DNA of 64,000 nt, from contig JAESUZ010000968.1 in NCBI GenBank assembly GCA_017311185.1, forward strand, positions 1,178,001 through 1,242,000, given 5' to 3'. The position numbers were made by a program, and so were the translations under genes. The notes beneath the pieces were generated by a model, which was given only the letters and a program-made list of their open reading frames with translations, did not search any database and was not told the origin of the DNA. Of this stretch, positions 34,183-45,410 are shown piece after piece (the first letter of the stretch is position 1; each line of letters starts with the position of its first letter). Source of the DNA: Proteles cristata cristata (Eukaryota; Chordata; Mammalia; Carnivora; Hyaenidae).

Positions 34183-34426
34183 TAAAGTGAAAAATTCACT
34201 AGAGAGACAGAACAGTAGACTTGAACTGCTAGAAGAGTGAACTCGAAGACGGATTGATAGAGACTATGGTGTTTGTAGGACAGAGAATAAAAAAGAACAA
34301 AGGAAAAATGAGCAGACCCTCCGAAAAATGTGGGATATCATGAAACACACCAACATATGTATAATGGGAGTATCAGGAAAAAAAAGAGAGAGAGAAATGA
34401 GCAAGGCATAAGAAATAATGGCTGAG

Positions 34427-34672
34427 TGGGGCACCTGGGTGGCTCAGTTGGTTAAGCATCCGACTTCGGCTCAGGTCATGATCTTGCAGTTTGTGGGTTC
34501 GAGCCCCGTGTGGGGCTCTGTGCTGACAGCTCAGGGCCTGGTGCCTGCTTCGGATTCTGTGTCTCCCTCTCTCTCTGACCCTCCCCTGTTCACGCTGCCT
34601 CTCTCTCTCTTTCTTCCTTTCTCTCTCTCTCTCTCTCTCTCTCAGAAATAAATAAAAAACTTACACACAAAA
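34427..34672 (+). mobile_element. CAN SINE
   Basis: Forward copy with an expanded CT tract. Exact 17-bp duplication AAGAAATAATGGCTGAG at 34410-34426 and 34673-34689. Confidence 0.97.
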
Positions 34673-35588
34673 AAGAAATAATGGCTGAGAAATTCCCAAA
34701 CTGATTGAAAAAAAATTAATCTACACACCCAGGAATCTCAACAAATTCCAAATAGCATAAACACCAACAGGCCCATAAATAGACTCTTCATAGTATACAT
34801 ACTGAAAACCAAAGACAAGAGAAAATCTTGAAAACAGCGAGAGGAAAACAGCTTGTCACTTACAAGGGAACATCACTAAGATAGATTACTCTTCATCGGA
34901 AATGACGGGGCCAGAAGGTGCTGGTGTAACATATTCAAAATTCTCAAAGAAAAAAACCTGTCCACCAAGAAGATTATATTCAGCAAAGCTATCTTTCAAA
35001 AATCAAGACAAAATAAAGACATTCCCACATAAACAAAAATTGAGGTAATTTGTTGCAATTAGACCTGCCTTATATGAAGTACTAAAAGAAGTTCTTCAGG
35101 CTGAGATCAAGAGATCCCCAAACAGGTGACAGAATTTACAGAAGGGAAAAAAAATAGCAGCAGGTAATTATGTAACTCTAAAAGGCACTATAAATGCGTA
35201 TTGCTTCTTATTTCTTCTCTAAATTGATTTCAAAAGCAGTAGCGTATTATATGATACTATTATGTGAAATAGATAAATCTTTAGAAAAGACAAAGTAGAT
35301 TAATTTTGGCTTCTGTCTGGGAGAGATGGGGGAGGTTACCAGGTAGAAATGTTCTAAAGTTGACTGTGGTAATGATTGTGCTAACCTCAACCCTAAAAAT
35401 TACTGAATTGTATACTTTAAGTTGTATGGTTTGTGAATTCTATCTGGACAAAGCTGTTTTAGGATGCAATTCCTAATAAGATTTTTTAAAGTTTTTTTTT
35501 TTTTTTGTATGAGATTCTCAGTGTACAGAACAGATCAGAAGTGGCATTTTATTAGTATAATTGTTATAGTGTCAAATTCATTTACCTA

Positions 35589-35800
35589 GTAATTTTTTTT
35601 AACATTTATTTATTTTTGAGAGACAGAGAGACAGGGCATGAGCGGGGGGAGGGGCAAAGGGAAAGACACAGAATCCAAAGCAGGGTACAGGCTCTTAAGC
35701 TGTCAGCACAGAGCTGGACGCGGGGCTTGAACCCACGAATTGTCAGATCATGACTTGAGTCAAAGTTGGACGCTTAACGGACTGAGTGACCCAGGTGTCC
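35589..35800 (-). mobile_element. CAN SINE
   Basis: Reverse copy, aacatttatttatttttgag tail and gagtgacccaggtgtcccc head. CATTTAC occurs on both flanks. Confidence 0.9.
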
Positions 35801-35906
35801 CCATTTACTTTTTAAGAATAGCAATCATTTATTAAATTAAGTGTAGTCATAAATTTTGCTTTGGTGATTGCAAATGTGCAAGCATTTGGCTTAAAATTCA
35901 TTTGAG

Positions 35907-36107
35907 GGGCATCTGGGTGGCTCAGTCGGTTTAGCGTCTGATTCTTGATTTCCGCTCTGATCACGATATCATGGTTCTTGGGTTCAAGCCCCATGTCGAG
36001 CTCTGCTTGGACTGTGCAGAGACTGTTTGGGATTCTCTCTCTCCGTTTCTCTCTGCTCCTCCCCTGCTCAAGCACTCTCTCTCTCTCTTTCTGAAAATAA
36101 ATAAATG
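35907..36107 (+). mobile_element. CAN SINE
   Basis: Forward copy. Exact 16-bp duplication TTAAAATTCATTTGAG at 35891-35906 and 36108-36123. Confidence 0.96.
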
Positions 36108-36423
36108 TTAAAATTCATTTGAGTAGGCATGTTGTTCCTCTGTAAATAGCTAAAAATGTTTTTAAAAATAAATGTGTCAAGCGTTCAGAAAAATAAAAGT
36201 TCAAAAATTATATAACCAACAGCTAATACAATCCAGCTTTGTCAAATCTGCTCATTTTGCATTATTTGCTTCAGATTTTCTTTTAAGAAATAAAATATCA
36301 CAAAACCAGTTGACGCTCCCTACGTACCTCTTCCCCGCCCTGTTTCCCCATCTCCCTGAATTTAGTGTTTATCACTCTCATGAATGTTTTTAAAAACCAT
36401 ACATGTATTTTAAAATCATATGT

Positions 36424-36646
36424 TGGGGCGCCTGGGTGGCTTAGTCGGTTAAGCGTCCGACTTTCGCTTGGGTCATGATCTCGCGGTTCGTGGGTTCGAG
36501 CCCCGCATCGGGCTCTGTGCTGACTGCCAGCTCAGAGCCTGGAGCCTGTTTCAGTCTGTGACTCCCTCTCTCTCCGACCCTCCCCTGCTCACGCTGTCTC
36601 TCTCTCTCCTAGAAATAAATAAAACATTTAAAAAATAAATAAATAA
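36424..36646 (+). mobile_element. CAN SINE, young-looking subfamily
   Basis: Near-consensus forward copy with gactgccagctcagagcctg body and tcctagaaataaataaaac tail. Flanks AAAATCATATGT / AAAACCATATGT. Confidence 0.95.
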
Positions 36647-36683
36647 AACCATATGTAAAAATATAATATATATTAAAACCGTA

Positions 36684-36686
36684 TAC

Positions 36687-36717
<31 letters not shown>
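36684..36717. repeat. (CA)n microsatellite
   Basis: About 16 CA units with one G interruption near the start. Confidence 0.93.
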
Positions 36718-36776
36718 GAATCACTACATAATATACAAGTATCTGGTAGTGTTTTGCGTGTTTTTAAACTATGTAG

Positions 36777-36984
36777 GGGCACCTGGCTGGCTTAGTCAGT
36801 CAGGTGTCCAACTCTTGGTTTCAGCTCAGTTCATGATCCCAGGGTTGTGGGATTGAGCCCCATGTTGGGCTCCACGTTCAGGGGAAGCCTCCTTGGGATT
36901 CCCTCTATCTCCCTTTTCCCCTTCCCCACTCATTCTCTCTCTCTCTCTCTCTCAAAAAAAAAAAAAAAAAGAAGAAGAAGAAAG
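36777..36984 (+). mobile_element. CAN SINE
   Basis: Diverged forward copy with A-run and GAA-repeat tail. Flanks TAAACTATGTA / TAAGCTATGTA. Confidence 0.9.
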
Positions 36985-37155
36985 TTAAGCTATGTATGTA
37001 AATGCAGTCATTTTGAGTATGCTGTTCTCGATGCTTGCTTCTCACACTCTTTTCCCTAATGTATACAAAAGCAGAGAATAATATAATGAAACCCTGTGTA
37101 TCCATATATGTTAACCCCCAACCTACTTCCTCTCACTCTTCTGACTTATTTTAAA

Positions 37156-37624
37156 TCTTTATTTTTATTGAAAAAAAATTTTTAATGTTTTTTAAATTTA
37201 TTTCTGAGAGAGAGAGAGATAGCGTGAGCAGGGGAGGGTCAGAGAGAGAGGGAGTCACAGAATCTGAAGCAGGTTCCAGGCTCTGAGCTGTCAGCACAGA
37301 GCCCGATGCGGGGCTCAAACCCTCGAACTATGAGGTCATGACCTGAGCCAAAGTCGGATGCTTAACCGACTTAGCCACCCAGGCGCCCCTTAAATCTTTT
37401 TTTTTTTTAAAGTTTATCTATTTTTTATTTTGAGAGAGAGAGAGAGAAAGAGAGGGAGAGAGAGAGAACACTAGTGGGGCTGGAGCAGAAAGAGAGAATC
37501 TGAAGCAGGTTACGTGCTGTCGGCACAGAGCTTGATTCAGGGTTCAAACTCATGAACAGTGAGAGAGTGACCTGAGCTGAAATCAAGAGTCAGATGCTTA
37601 ACTGATTGAGGCCCCCAGGTGCCC
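37156..37624 (-). mobile_element. CAN SINE (outer), split by another SINE
   Basis: Body at 37400-37624 with GA tract and head aggcccccaggtgcccc. Bounded by the exact 20-bp duplication CTCTTCTGACTTATTTTAAA at 37136-37155 and 37625-37644. The SINE at 37161-37389 sits in its tail. Confidence 0.94.
37161..37389 (-). mobile_element. CAN SINE (inner, nested)
   Basis: Reverse copy with head AGCCACCCAGGCGCCCC. Flanked by TTAAATCTTT at 37151-37160 and 37390-37399. Same orientation as its host SINE. Confidence 0.94.
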
Positions 37625-37653
37625 CTCTTCTGACTTATTTTAAAGCAAAACAG

Positions 37654-37884
37654 GGGCGCCTGGGTGGCTCAGTCGGTTAAGCATCCAACTTCGGCTCAGG
37701 CCATGATCTCACAGTTCGTGGGTTCGAGCCCCATGTCGGGTTCTGTGCTAACTGCCAGCTCAAAGCCTGGAGCCTGTTTCGGATTCTGTGTCTCCCTCTC
37801 TCTCCGACCTTCCCCTGCTCACGGTGTCTCTCTCTCTCTCTCAGAGATAAATAAAACAAAAAAATTTCTTTAAAAATAAAAAAA
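37654..37884 (+). mobile_element. CAN SINE
   Basis: Forward copy facing the previous pair. Exact 12-bp duplication AAAGCAAAACAG at 37642-37653 and 37885-37896. Confidence 0.96.
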
Positions 37885-38400
37885 AAAGCAAAACAGACAC
37901 CGTGAAATTTCATCTATAAAAACTGCAGTACATATTTCCAACAGAGAAAGATATTTCCTAGAAAATCAACAGTGAGTTTTACATCTATCCCTGTGGTACA
38001 TGTAGCTCTAGTTGTTATCTTAGCTGTTACATAAAATTTAATTACATGGGGAAAATAATTTGATTTGTTTGACCACTGGCTTACTGAGGGGTGCTTAGGC
38101 TGACCCCACATTTTCACCAAAAGCAATGATGTCATGAACATTCTTGTACATGTCTCCTCATGCATATATGCTAGAGTTTGGGTCCTTAATGGAAATGGAA
38201 TGGTTAAGTGGTAAGTAGGAGACCATGTGACCCCCCACCCCCCCCACCCCCGCCTTCATCTTGGAGGAGTGTCTGTCTACTTTCTGGTCTTTCTGCACTG
38301 ACTGGGAATTTCAGGACAATCCTGAATTGCAATGGAATTCCTGATTTTAAGAGAGTGTTTCTAATATTCCCCTGTTGAGTGATTTAATTCCACTAATTTA

Positions 38401-38430
38401 GGTTTTTGTGTGTGTGTGTGTGTGTGTGTG
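38401..38430. repeat. (GT)n microsatellite at a SINE tail
   Basis: About 12 GT units (38407-38430) directly before the T-rich tail of the next SINE. Confidence 0.9.
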
Positions 38431-38634
38431 GTTTTTTTTAAAGTTTGAGAGAGAGTGAGCACATGCACACACACGTGGGAGAAGGGTAGAGAGAGAGGGA
38501 GGGAGAGAGAGAATCCCAAGCAGGCTCCACACTGTGACCACAGAGCTGGACTCCAGACTCGAGCCCACGAACCGTGAGATCATGACCTGAGCCAAAGTCC
38601 GGCGCTTAACTAACTGAACCACCCAGGTGCCCCG
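38431..38634 (-). mobile_element. CAN SINE
   Basis: Reverse copy, tttttttaaagtttgagaga tail and ACCACCCAGGTGCCCC head. Confidence 0.91.
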
Positions 38635-39949
38635 TCGCCCCATAGTCCTGTTCCTTTAGAGAAAGTTTGGAGTCTGTCTCTGTTCAGGACCCCACAGAGA
38701 TCATTAAACCTGGGACCGACAGTACATTAATCTCTGTTTTAGGTGTTGCAGGATAGGGTCAATGTGAATCTAAAACGTGTATAAGCACCGGCTCATGGTA
38801 ACAACCTCTCACGAGGGACTTTTATAAATGCTGCCAGCCAGGCTGAGAATGACAAACTGCATTCTTGTCCTTCTTTTTCCCCAGCACATGATTCCGCGGA
38901 GGCTATCACCCCACACAGCGTGGGCTCTCTGCTTCAACCCTCGCCCGCTTCGATTGGGTCCACCCAAGGTCTCGCCTTCCCTGGATGAGGACCGGTCCCC
39001 CCTTTCTGCCTGTGCCCTCACCACTCCCTGGTCCGCCCGGCAAGGGCCGATGTGGCCAACTGCGTTTCTGGTTGGAGAATTTCCTTTTGTTTCTTCATTT
39101 CTTGGACTTAAAAGGTTGTGGTTTGTGTCTTCACTTCTTGGATCGGAAAGGATGCTGTTAGTGTAGGTTTCTTTTGTTTGACTGTTTTGGTTTCTGCCTG
39201 GCTTTTCTAGGTGTTTAGAGCGGCATGGTTTTCAGATTATATAATCCCCTCTGGTGCTCATAACAGAAGTCCAAATCTAAGTACGAATTAATTAAAAAAA
39301 AAAACACAAGAATCAGAATCATACATTTTCAGGGCCCCCTAAGCAGGTAGAAGCTTGGCACAACACAGCTCGGAAAGCAGTGATGCTGAAGGGCGAAGTC
39401 AGGCTTCCTGCCACCTGCTTCCACATTTCCGGTCCTGGCAACCCTCCTGCTCTGGGACTGGGGTAAGTTACTTAGCTTCCCTGAACCCTCCTTTTTCCTA
39501 AAGGGAAGTCAGGATAATCCTACGTAGGGCCCAGGGCCTGGAACCACGTAGGGAAAAGTCCTGGCCCCCGAGATGCTCTCTGTCTTTTGGCTGTCTCAGG
39601 TGCAACGCCGCACGGCACCGCCAGGTGAATGGTGCCTGGCCGGTGACAAGTTCCCAGGCACCGTTGCAGGCTGTTTCAAGTGCACACATTGGCCATCGGG
39701 CATCGGTAGCGGATGTTGTTGCCCCCAGCAGAACGCGGGACACAGAGGTCCCGTCTCCTTTTCTGTTCATTTCTGGAAGGGCAGCCCGGGGTTGGACCCA
39801 CCTGATGGCAGTGCTCTCTGACCAGCCCTGCGCAGGGACCCCTTGAGAAGGCACGTCCCTCCCACCCCACTGACCTCCTTTCCAAACAGCCCCTTCATCC
39901 TGGGGTCAGGGTGTGGGCCGTGGTTACAGAAGAATCCCCATCTTCCTCC
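38635..39949. other. Intergenic, mostly unique; MIR-like at about 39.44-39.54 kb
   Basis: ctctgggactggggtaagttacttagcttccctgaacc is MIR-like (+). No gene recognised. Confidence 0.5.
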
Positions 39950-40119
39950 CCCAGACCCCGGGGCCGCGAGGGCTGACACCCCAGAGGAGGCGGCGACCCG
40001 CGCGAAGGCCCCTGCGCAGGAAGAAAGACATTTCTGTCTCGCTCTGAACCCGCCTCGGGTTTCGCACTTCCCCTCCCCAGGACAATCCCGACCTTCACCG
40101 TGAAGGAACTTTGGCAAAC

Positions 40120-40152
<33 letters not shown>

Positions 40153-40760
40153 TGCGCGCGCGCGCATGTATTTTTGGAAGAAGGGGAAACATTCCAAGAG
40201 AACCTCTGCTCGGCTGAAAATGAAGTGAAGATTATATTAAGAATGAAAGGCGAGCGGGGCCGCTCGGCGCACACAGAAGGCCCTTTCATCGCGCCCGGCC
40301 GCGCGCCGCGGGCAGCTGCCAACACAAACGCGGGCGGAACAGAACCTGCGGAGCCGCCGGCCGCGCTGCCAGGCCGCGTCCCCGCCGATCCGGGGCTGGC
40401 GCCGCTCCCGTTTCCGCTCTGCTGACGCGCCGAAATCGCGGGCGGCGGGGACCCCGGGAGCCGCTCGGGGAGGGTGCCCGGCCGCGCGGGGTTCGGGGCG
40501 TGGCGTCGCCGGAGCTCCACCCGCGCGCGCGGGGCCGCGGTGGCGGCGGGGTGGGGTTGGTGGGGGGGGTCCAGGGCGGCCCAGGGGATGCCCGGGCCCA
40601 GGCTTCTGGCCACACCTCTGCCTGCCAAGCCTCGGTGGGACCGCCCCTCCGCTCTGGGGCTCCCCACTCCCTCCGCTATCCGGCCCCCCACCCCCCCCCC
40701 CCGCGCCTCGGGAGCGGTTAGCGGGGCTCAGGGCCGCCTCCTCCATGAAGCCTGCCTGGG
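39950..40760. promoter_or_regulatory. Orphan CpG island, possible promoter
   Basis: CpG dinucleotides are dense from about 39950, and especially 40240-40560, in contrast to the surroundings. No recognised exon overlaps. CpG islands of this size usually mark promoters, so a non-coding or lineage-specific transcript may start here. The strand is unknown. Confidence 0.6.
40118..40171. repeat. Alternating purine-pyrimidine tract (Z-DNA prone)
   Basis: 54 bases of unbroken purine/pyrimidine alternation: CA units, then a CG block, more CA units, CATG, then another CG block and CATGTAT. It lies inside the CpG island. Confidence 0.93.
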
Positions 40761-41649
40761 TCATCCCTGAGCTGGACTCCCGCAGGCCTTCCTCGCGCCC
40801 CCATCTCTTTTAGGTCTGAGCTCCCGACAGAGTCTGTCTCTCCTCCGGCCCAGTGCGAGCCTTCCCCAGCCTCCGAACGTATTGGTGGGCTGAAGAAAGA
40901 ACCCACTCCTACCTCAGGATCCGGATGCCCAGTGCTGGCCCCGAACGGAAATCCTGCTGGAGGAGAGGCAGCCTAATGGTCTGCCAACTGGGCACTAACA
41001 CCCATTAATATTGGGAAAGCCACGCAACCCCACCCCATACATTCTGTCATCTGGAATCGAAAAAGTCCCACCTAATATCGTCACCGTAGCTGAAAAGTAA
41101 AGCCTGAGCGCTTTCACTTGGTATTCGTGACCTTCACAATGAGCTCCCTGCTTCTCTCTCTGCCCTTGGGTAGTCTTACACTCCCCCAGCGCTTTACCAC
41201 TTACAGAGGACTTTCATGTGGCAGATGGGACGCGATCCCACCACAAGTTAGCTGCCGGCCAAGGAAACCGAGGCTTTAGTATCAAGTGCCGCACCGGACG
41301 GCCCACAGGCAGGAGGGATGCGGATGCACTGCAAAGCTGTCTGGACCATGGCACCCCGCCACGCTCCCTCTGCCCTCCTGTGCCCTCGCACCCACCTTGC
41401 CTAAGACTGACTGTTCCTTCACCCACTCCCTGGGGCCTCCACCGCTGTGCCGCTCAGGACCTTCCTTCTCCTCTCTGCTGACCTCAGTGCTACACACCTA
41501 CCCGCCCCTCCTCCGAGCCTGCAGCGTGCCTGGGGTCACTGGGCACTTGTGCTCCTGATGCTGTGGGCTGGGCTGCTGCACTCCCACCCTGCTTCCCCTG
41601 TGCACAGCCTGCCCTGGGCCGCCCTGGATCTGCCTTAGAAATATTTAGA
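40761..41649. other. Intergenic, unique; MIR-like at about 41.19-41.29 kb
   Basis: ccacttacagaggactttcatg...caaggaaaccgaggctttag resembles MIR reversed. No gene recognised. Confidence 0.45.
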
Positions 41650-41815
41650 GGGTCAGGCGTTGGACATCCGCTCAGGTCATGATTTCAAGGCTCCTGATCT
41701 GGAGCCCCGCGTTGGGCTCTGTGCTGACAGCTCAGAGCCTGGAGCCTGCTTCGGATTCTGTCTCCCTCTCTCTCCACTCCTCCCCCCACCTCAAAAATAA
41801 ACAAACATTAAAAAT
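41650..41815 (+). mobile_element. CAN SINE lacking its 5' head
   Basis: Starts inside the tRNA-like part (gtcaggcgttggacatccgc), with normal body and tail. Flanks AGAAATATTTAG / ATAAATATTTAG. Confidence 0.85.
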
Positions 41816-42489
41816 AAATATTTAGTTTAGTCATCAGATGTGGCAGTGGATGAGATTTGGGAGTGAAGATAAGTGAAGATGGGTGTCCCTAGGTTTGTGC
41901 CTGTGTGGGGTGTTGCCACTGGCCAGCCTCGGGAGCATGAGAGAGAAGAGAGACCAGGGAGGGGTAGTCTCAGGGTCCCTGGGTACAGCACTGAAGGTCC
42001 CAGAAAGATGGGGCTGGAGGAGAAGGTCTGGGAGGCTCTGAGGTAAAGATGGAGGCTGAGGCCTTGGGAGTCAGTCTGCCCAAGACGAACTCATATGGAA
42101 GAGAAGGTGACCCAGGACTGAGCCCCAACGTTTGAGGAACTGAGGGAAGGTGGGGGAGGGGAGGGAGGGGCGAGTGGAAGGGGAGGAGGAGTCAGTGAAT
42201 TAGGCAGAGAGAACGAACGCGAACACTGGAGAGTGGTTTGTAGAAGTGGCATGAGAAGGGATTTTAAGAAAGGGGTGTTCGAAACTGGCAAAAGACCACA
42301 GAGGTCTATGGGAAACTTTCCAGAAGGAACGTGCTCACCAGAGCATCATTTCGGGGGTCACTGAGGACCTAGGTCAGAGTGGTGTCTAGAGAGCAGTGAC
42401 AGAAACAGGCCAAGGGGTGACCAATGGAGGAGGCATTGCGAGAGCAAAGCCTGGCTAGTGCGGGCTTAACGGGCAGGAAGAAGACACGC
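41816..42489. other. Intergenic with an old-repeat-like stretch
   Basis: GA-rich sequence resembling an old high-copy mammalian repeat (also hinted at 47.64-47.85 and 52.42-52.72 kb) whose family I cannot name. No gene is seen. Confidence 0.35.
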
Positions 42490-43296
42490 TGGAAGCTTCA
42501 GAGTGGGAATCAAAGAGAGCAAAGGAGACATGGAAAAACATTCATGTTCATGGATTCAAAGAATTCATATTGCCAAATCAGCAGCCTTCCCCAACTTGGC
42601 CTACAGACCCAAATCCATGCCTACCAAAGCTCCCCCAAAAGGTGCTTTTCTTTCTGCAGAAATGGACACACTGGTCTCAAAACTCATATGGAAAAATTCA
42701 AGGAACCTGGAATAGCTAAAACTAAGGGGGAAAAAAAAACGAACAAAGCTGGAGAACTCACAGTTCCTGAGGACAAAATCTACTGCTAGGCTACAGTAAT
42801 CAAGACCGTATGCTGGTGGCATAAGAATATAGACTTACAGATATATAGATGGTAAAATAGAGAAACCCATGTATCTATGGCCAATTTACTTTTGGCAAGG
42901 GTGCCAAGACCATTCAGTGGGTCTTGAATCATTTATTCTACAAATGGTGCTTGGAACTGGATATCCACACCATATACAAAAATGAACTCAAAATGGATCA
43001 ACAGCCTCAATATAAGAGCTAAAGCTATAAAGTCCTTTAAAGAAAACATAGGGGTAACCTTGGATTTGGCCATGGTTTCTTGTATATGATAACAATAGCA
43101 TAACAACAGTAACAATAAAAGATAGGGGTATGTGGACCACATCGAAACTTTTGTGTTTCCAAGGACACCATCAAAAAGCAGAAAGGCAATCTACGAAATG
43201 GGAGAACATTTTTGAAAATCATAAATCTGATATGGGACTTGTGGAATATATAAAGAACTCTTATTACTCAACAATAAAAACTCAAGTGACCCAATT

Positions 43297-43520
43297 TTTT
43301 AAAAACTTTTTTTATTTTTTACTGTTTTATTTACTTCTGAGAGAGAGAGAGACAGCATGAGCAGGGGAGGGTCAGAGAGAGAGGGAGTCACAGACTGAAA
43401 CAGGCTCCAGGCCCTGAGCTGGCTGTCAGTGTCGAGCCTGACACAGGGCTCGAATCCATGAAACGCGAGATCATGACCTGAGCTGAAGTCGGACGTTTAA
43501 CCCACTGAGCCACCCAGGCG
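43297..43520 (-). mobile_element. CAN SINE, young-looking subfamily
   Basis: Reverse copy. Exact duplication AAGTGACCCAATT at 43284-43296 and 43521-43533. Confidence 0.95.
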
Positions 43521-43703
43521 AAGTGACCCAATTAAAATATGGTCAAAGGATCTAAATAGACAGTTCTTCAAAGAAGATACACAAATGGCTAATAAGCATA
43601 TGAAAAGATGCTTGACTTCAGTTGTCATTAGGGAAGTGCAAATCAAAACCACAATGAGATGCCATTTCACACTCACTAGGATGGCTATATTCAAAAAGAT
43701 AAA

Positions 43704-43815
43704 AAGAAAAAGGAGTGACTGGCTGGGGAACTTGAGATTCTTGATCTCGGGGCTGTGAGTTCAAGTCCCACATTGGATGTAGAGATTATTAAAAAAATAA
43801 AATCTTAAAAAAAAG
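43704..43815 (+). mobile_element. Short older CAN SINE
   Basis: gtgactggctggggaacttg, then tgatctcggggctgtgagttc and ggatgtagagattattaaa, the short form; partly deleted head. Confidence 0.8.
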
Positions 43816-43832
43816 AAAAGAAACAAGAAAGG

Positions 43833-44262
43833 GCATCTGGGTGATTGATTCACTCAGTTAAGCGTCTGGCTCTTGACTTTGGCTCAGGTCATGACCTCAT
43901 GGTTCATGAGTTCGAGTCCTACACTGGGCTTTCTGCTGTTAGTATAGAGCCTGCTTCGGATCCTCTGTGCCCCCCCCCCTTTTTTTAAATTTATTTCTAG
44001 GAGAGAGAGAGAGAGACAGCATGAGCAGGGGAGGGTCAGAGAGAGAGGGAGTCACAGACTGAAACAGGCTCCAGGCTCTGAGCTGGCAGTCAGCACAGAG
44101 CCCGACGCGGGGCTCGAACCCACGAACCGCGAGATCATGACCTAAGAGAAAGTCAGACGCTTAACCAACTAAGCCACCCAGGCGCCCCTGTCCCCCTCCC
44201 CATGTCCCTCCCCTACTTGCACTCTCTCAAAAATAGATAATAAAACATTTAAAATTTAATAA
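43833..44262 (+). mobile_element. CAN SINE (outer), split by a nested reverse SINE
   Basis: Forward head at 43833 (gggcatctgggtgattgatt). Its body resumes at about 44189 (ccccatgtccctcccctacttgc) and ends in caaaaatagataataaaac. Confidence 0.87.
43980..44188 (-). mobile_element. CAN SINE (inner), young-looking, opposite to its host
   Basis: Reverse near-consensus copy (tatttctaggagagag ... GCCACCCAGGCGCCCC) inserted at the C-rich stretch of the forward SINE. Flanks TGTGCCCCCC / TGTCCCCCTC. Confidence 0.92.
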
Positions 44263-44267
44263 AAAGT

Positions 44268-44512
44268 GGGGCTCCTGGGTGGCTCAGTTGGTTAAGTGTC
44301 CGACTTCGGCTCAGGTCATGATCTCACAGTCTGTGAGTTCGAGCCCTGTGTTGGGCTCTGCGCTGACAACTCAGAACCTGGAGGCTGCTTTGAATTCTGT
44401 GTCTCCCTCTCTCTTCGCCCCTCCTCTGGTCGCTCTCTGTCTCTCAAAAATGAATAAACATTACAAAAACTAAAACAAAACAAACAAAAACAACAACAAC
44501 AACAACAAAAAG
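44268..44512 (+). mobile_element. CAN SINE with AAC-repeat tail
   Basis: Forward copy ending in aaaatgaataaacattac, followed by a (CAA)n-like tail at about 44470-44512. Confidence 0.92.
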
Positions 44513-45139
44513 CAAGTGTTAGGAAAGGTATAGAGAAAGTAGAACACACCATACATAGCTGGTGGGAAGGTAAAATCGTATAACGTCTGTGGAAAACTAT
44601 GACTGTTCCTCTAAAATTTACACACGGAATTACCATATGACACAGCTATTCCATTCCTAGGAATACACCTAAAAGAAGTGAAAACAGGTGTTCACATAAA
44701 AATACACATGAACGTTAATAGTAGCGTTATTCGTAACAGCCCCCAAGTGGGAACCAACCAAATGTCTAGCAGCTGATGAGTGGATGAACACGAAGTGGTG
44801 CCTCCACACAAGGGGATACTAGTCAACTATAAACAGGACTGAGGTCCTGCCACCCACTACCACGTGGATGAGCATCCTGCTTCGTGAAAGAAGCCAGACA
44901 CAAAAGGACGAGCATTGTATGACTGCGTGTATGTGAAATAGTCACAATACGCAAATCCATAAAGATAGAAAGCAGATGGGTGGTTGTCAGAGCCCAAGGG
45001 GAGGGGGGAATGGGGAGTGACTGCCGATGGGTATGGTGTTTCGTATTGGGGTGATCAAACCATTCTCGAATTAAGATAGGGTGACAGTTGGACAATTTTG
45101 TGATCATGCTAAAAAAAACCCCCACTGAATTGTATACTT

Positions 45140-45341
45140 TCTTTTTGTTTATTTATTTATTTTGAGAGAGAGAGCCTGAGGAGGGGAGGGGCAGAGGGAG
45201 AGGGAGAATCCTAAGTAGGCTCCACACTCAGCTCAGCGCAGAACCTGACAGGAGGCTCAGGCTTCGTCTCATGAACCATGAGCTCATGACCTGAGCTGAA
45301 CCCGAGTCAGCTGCTCAATTGACTGAGCCACGTGGGTGCCC
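45140..45341 (-). mobile_element. CAN SINE
   Basis: Reverse copy. Exact 15-bp duplication CTGAATTGTATACTT at 45125-45139 and 45342-45356, inside the L1 3' end. Confidence 0.96.
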
Positions 45342-45410
45342 CTGAATTGTATACTTCAAAAGAGTGATACTCATGGTATGTGAATCATGTCTCATTTTCT
45401 TCAATGAAGG

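Larger units (their letters stand above)
33190..35465 (+). mobile_element. Old L1/HAL1-like element (ORF1-derived part directly followed by 3' end)
   Basis: Degenerate L1 ORF1 sequence is recognisable in order, for example agatgatgataaagttgcagc-like text near 33845 and cttacaagggaacatcactaag and acattcccacataaacaaaaattgag at 34.86-35.04 kb. It passes, with no ORF2, into a typical L1M 3' end (gaattgtatactttaagttgtatgg at 35404). That layout is what HAL1 half-LINEs have. Four SINEs interrupt it. No intact reading frame remains. Confidence 0.72.
36108..38240 (-). mobile_element. Old L1-like segments between SINEs
   Basis: Non-SINE parts (for example gtttgaccactggcttactgagg...tgatgtcatgaacattcttgtacatgtctcc near 38.07-38.16 kb) resemble degenerate reverse L1 sequence. 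Family uncertain. Confidence 0.4.
42490..45410 (+). mobile_element. Old L1 (ORF2 3' part and 3'UTR), interrupted by SINEs
   Basis: Degenerate ORF2 text is clear: gctaggctacagtaatcaagacc, gccaatttacttttggcaagggtgccaag, gggaagtgcaaatcaaaaccac, tagcagctgatgagtggatg. It ends in L1M 3' sequence (tgaattgtatacttcaaaagagtg). Stops and frameshifts are frequent; six SINEs interrupt it. Confidence 0.88.

Noticed and set aside
40095..40691. 198-codon - strand open frame through the CpG island
   Set aside because: It runs through the CA/CG repeat (ACVCVCAR-type text) and CpG-rich DNA. No family resemblance.
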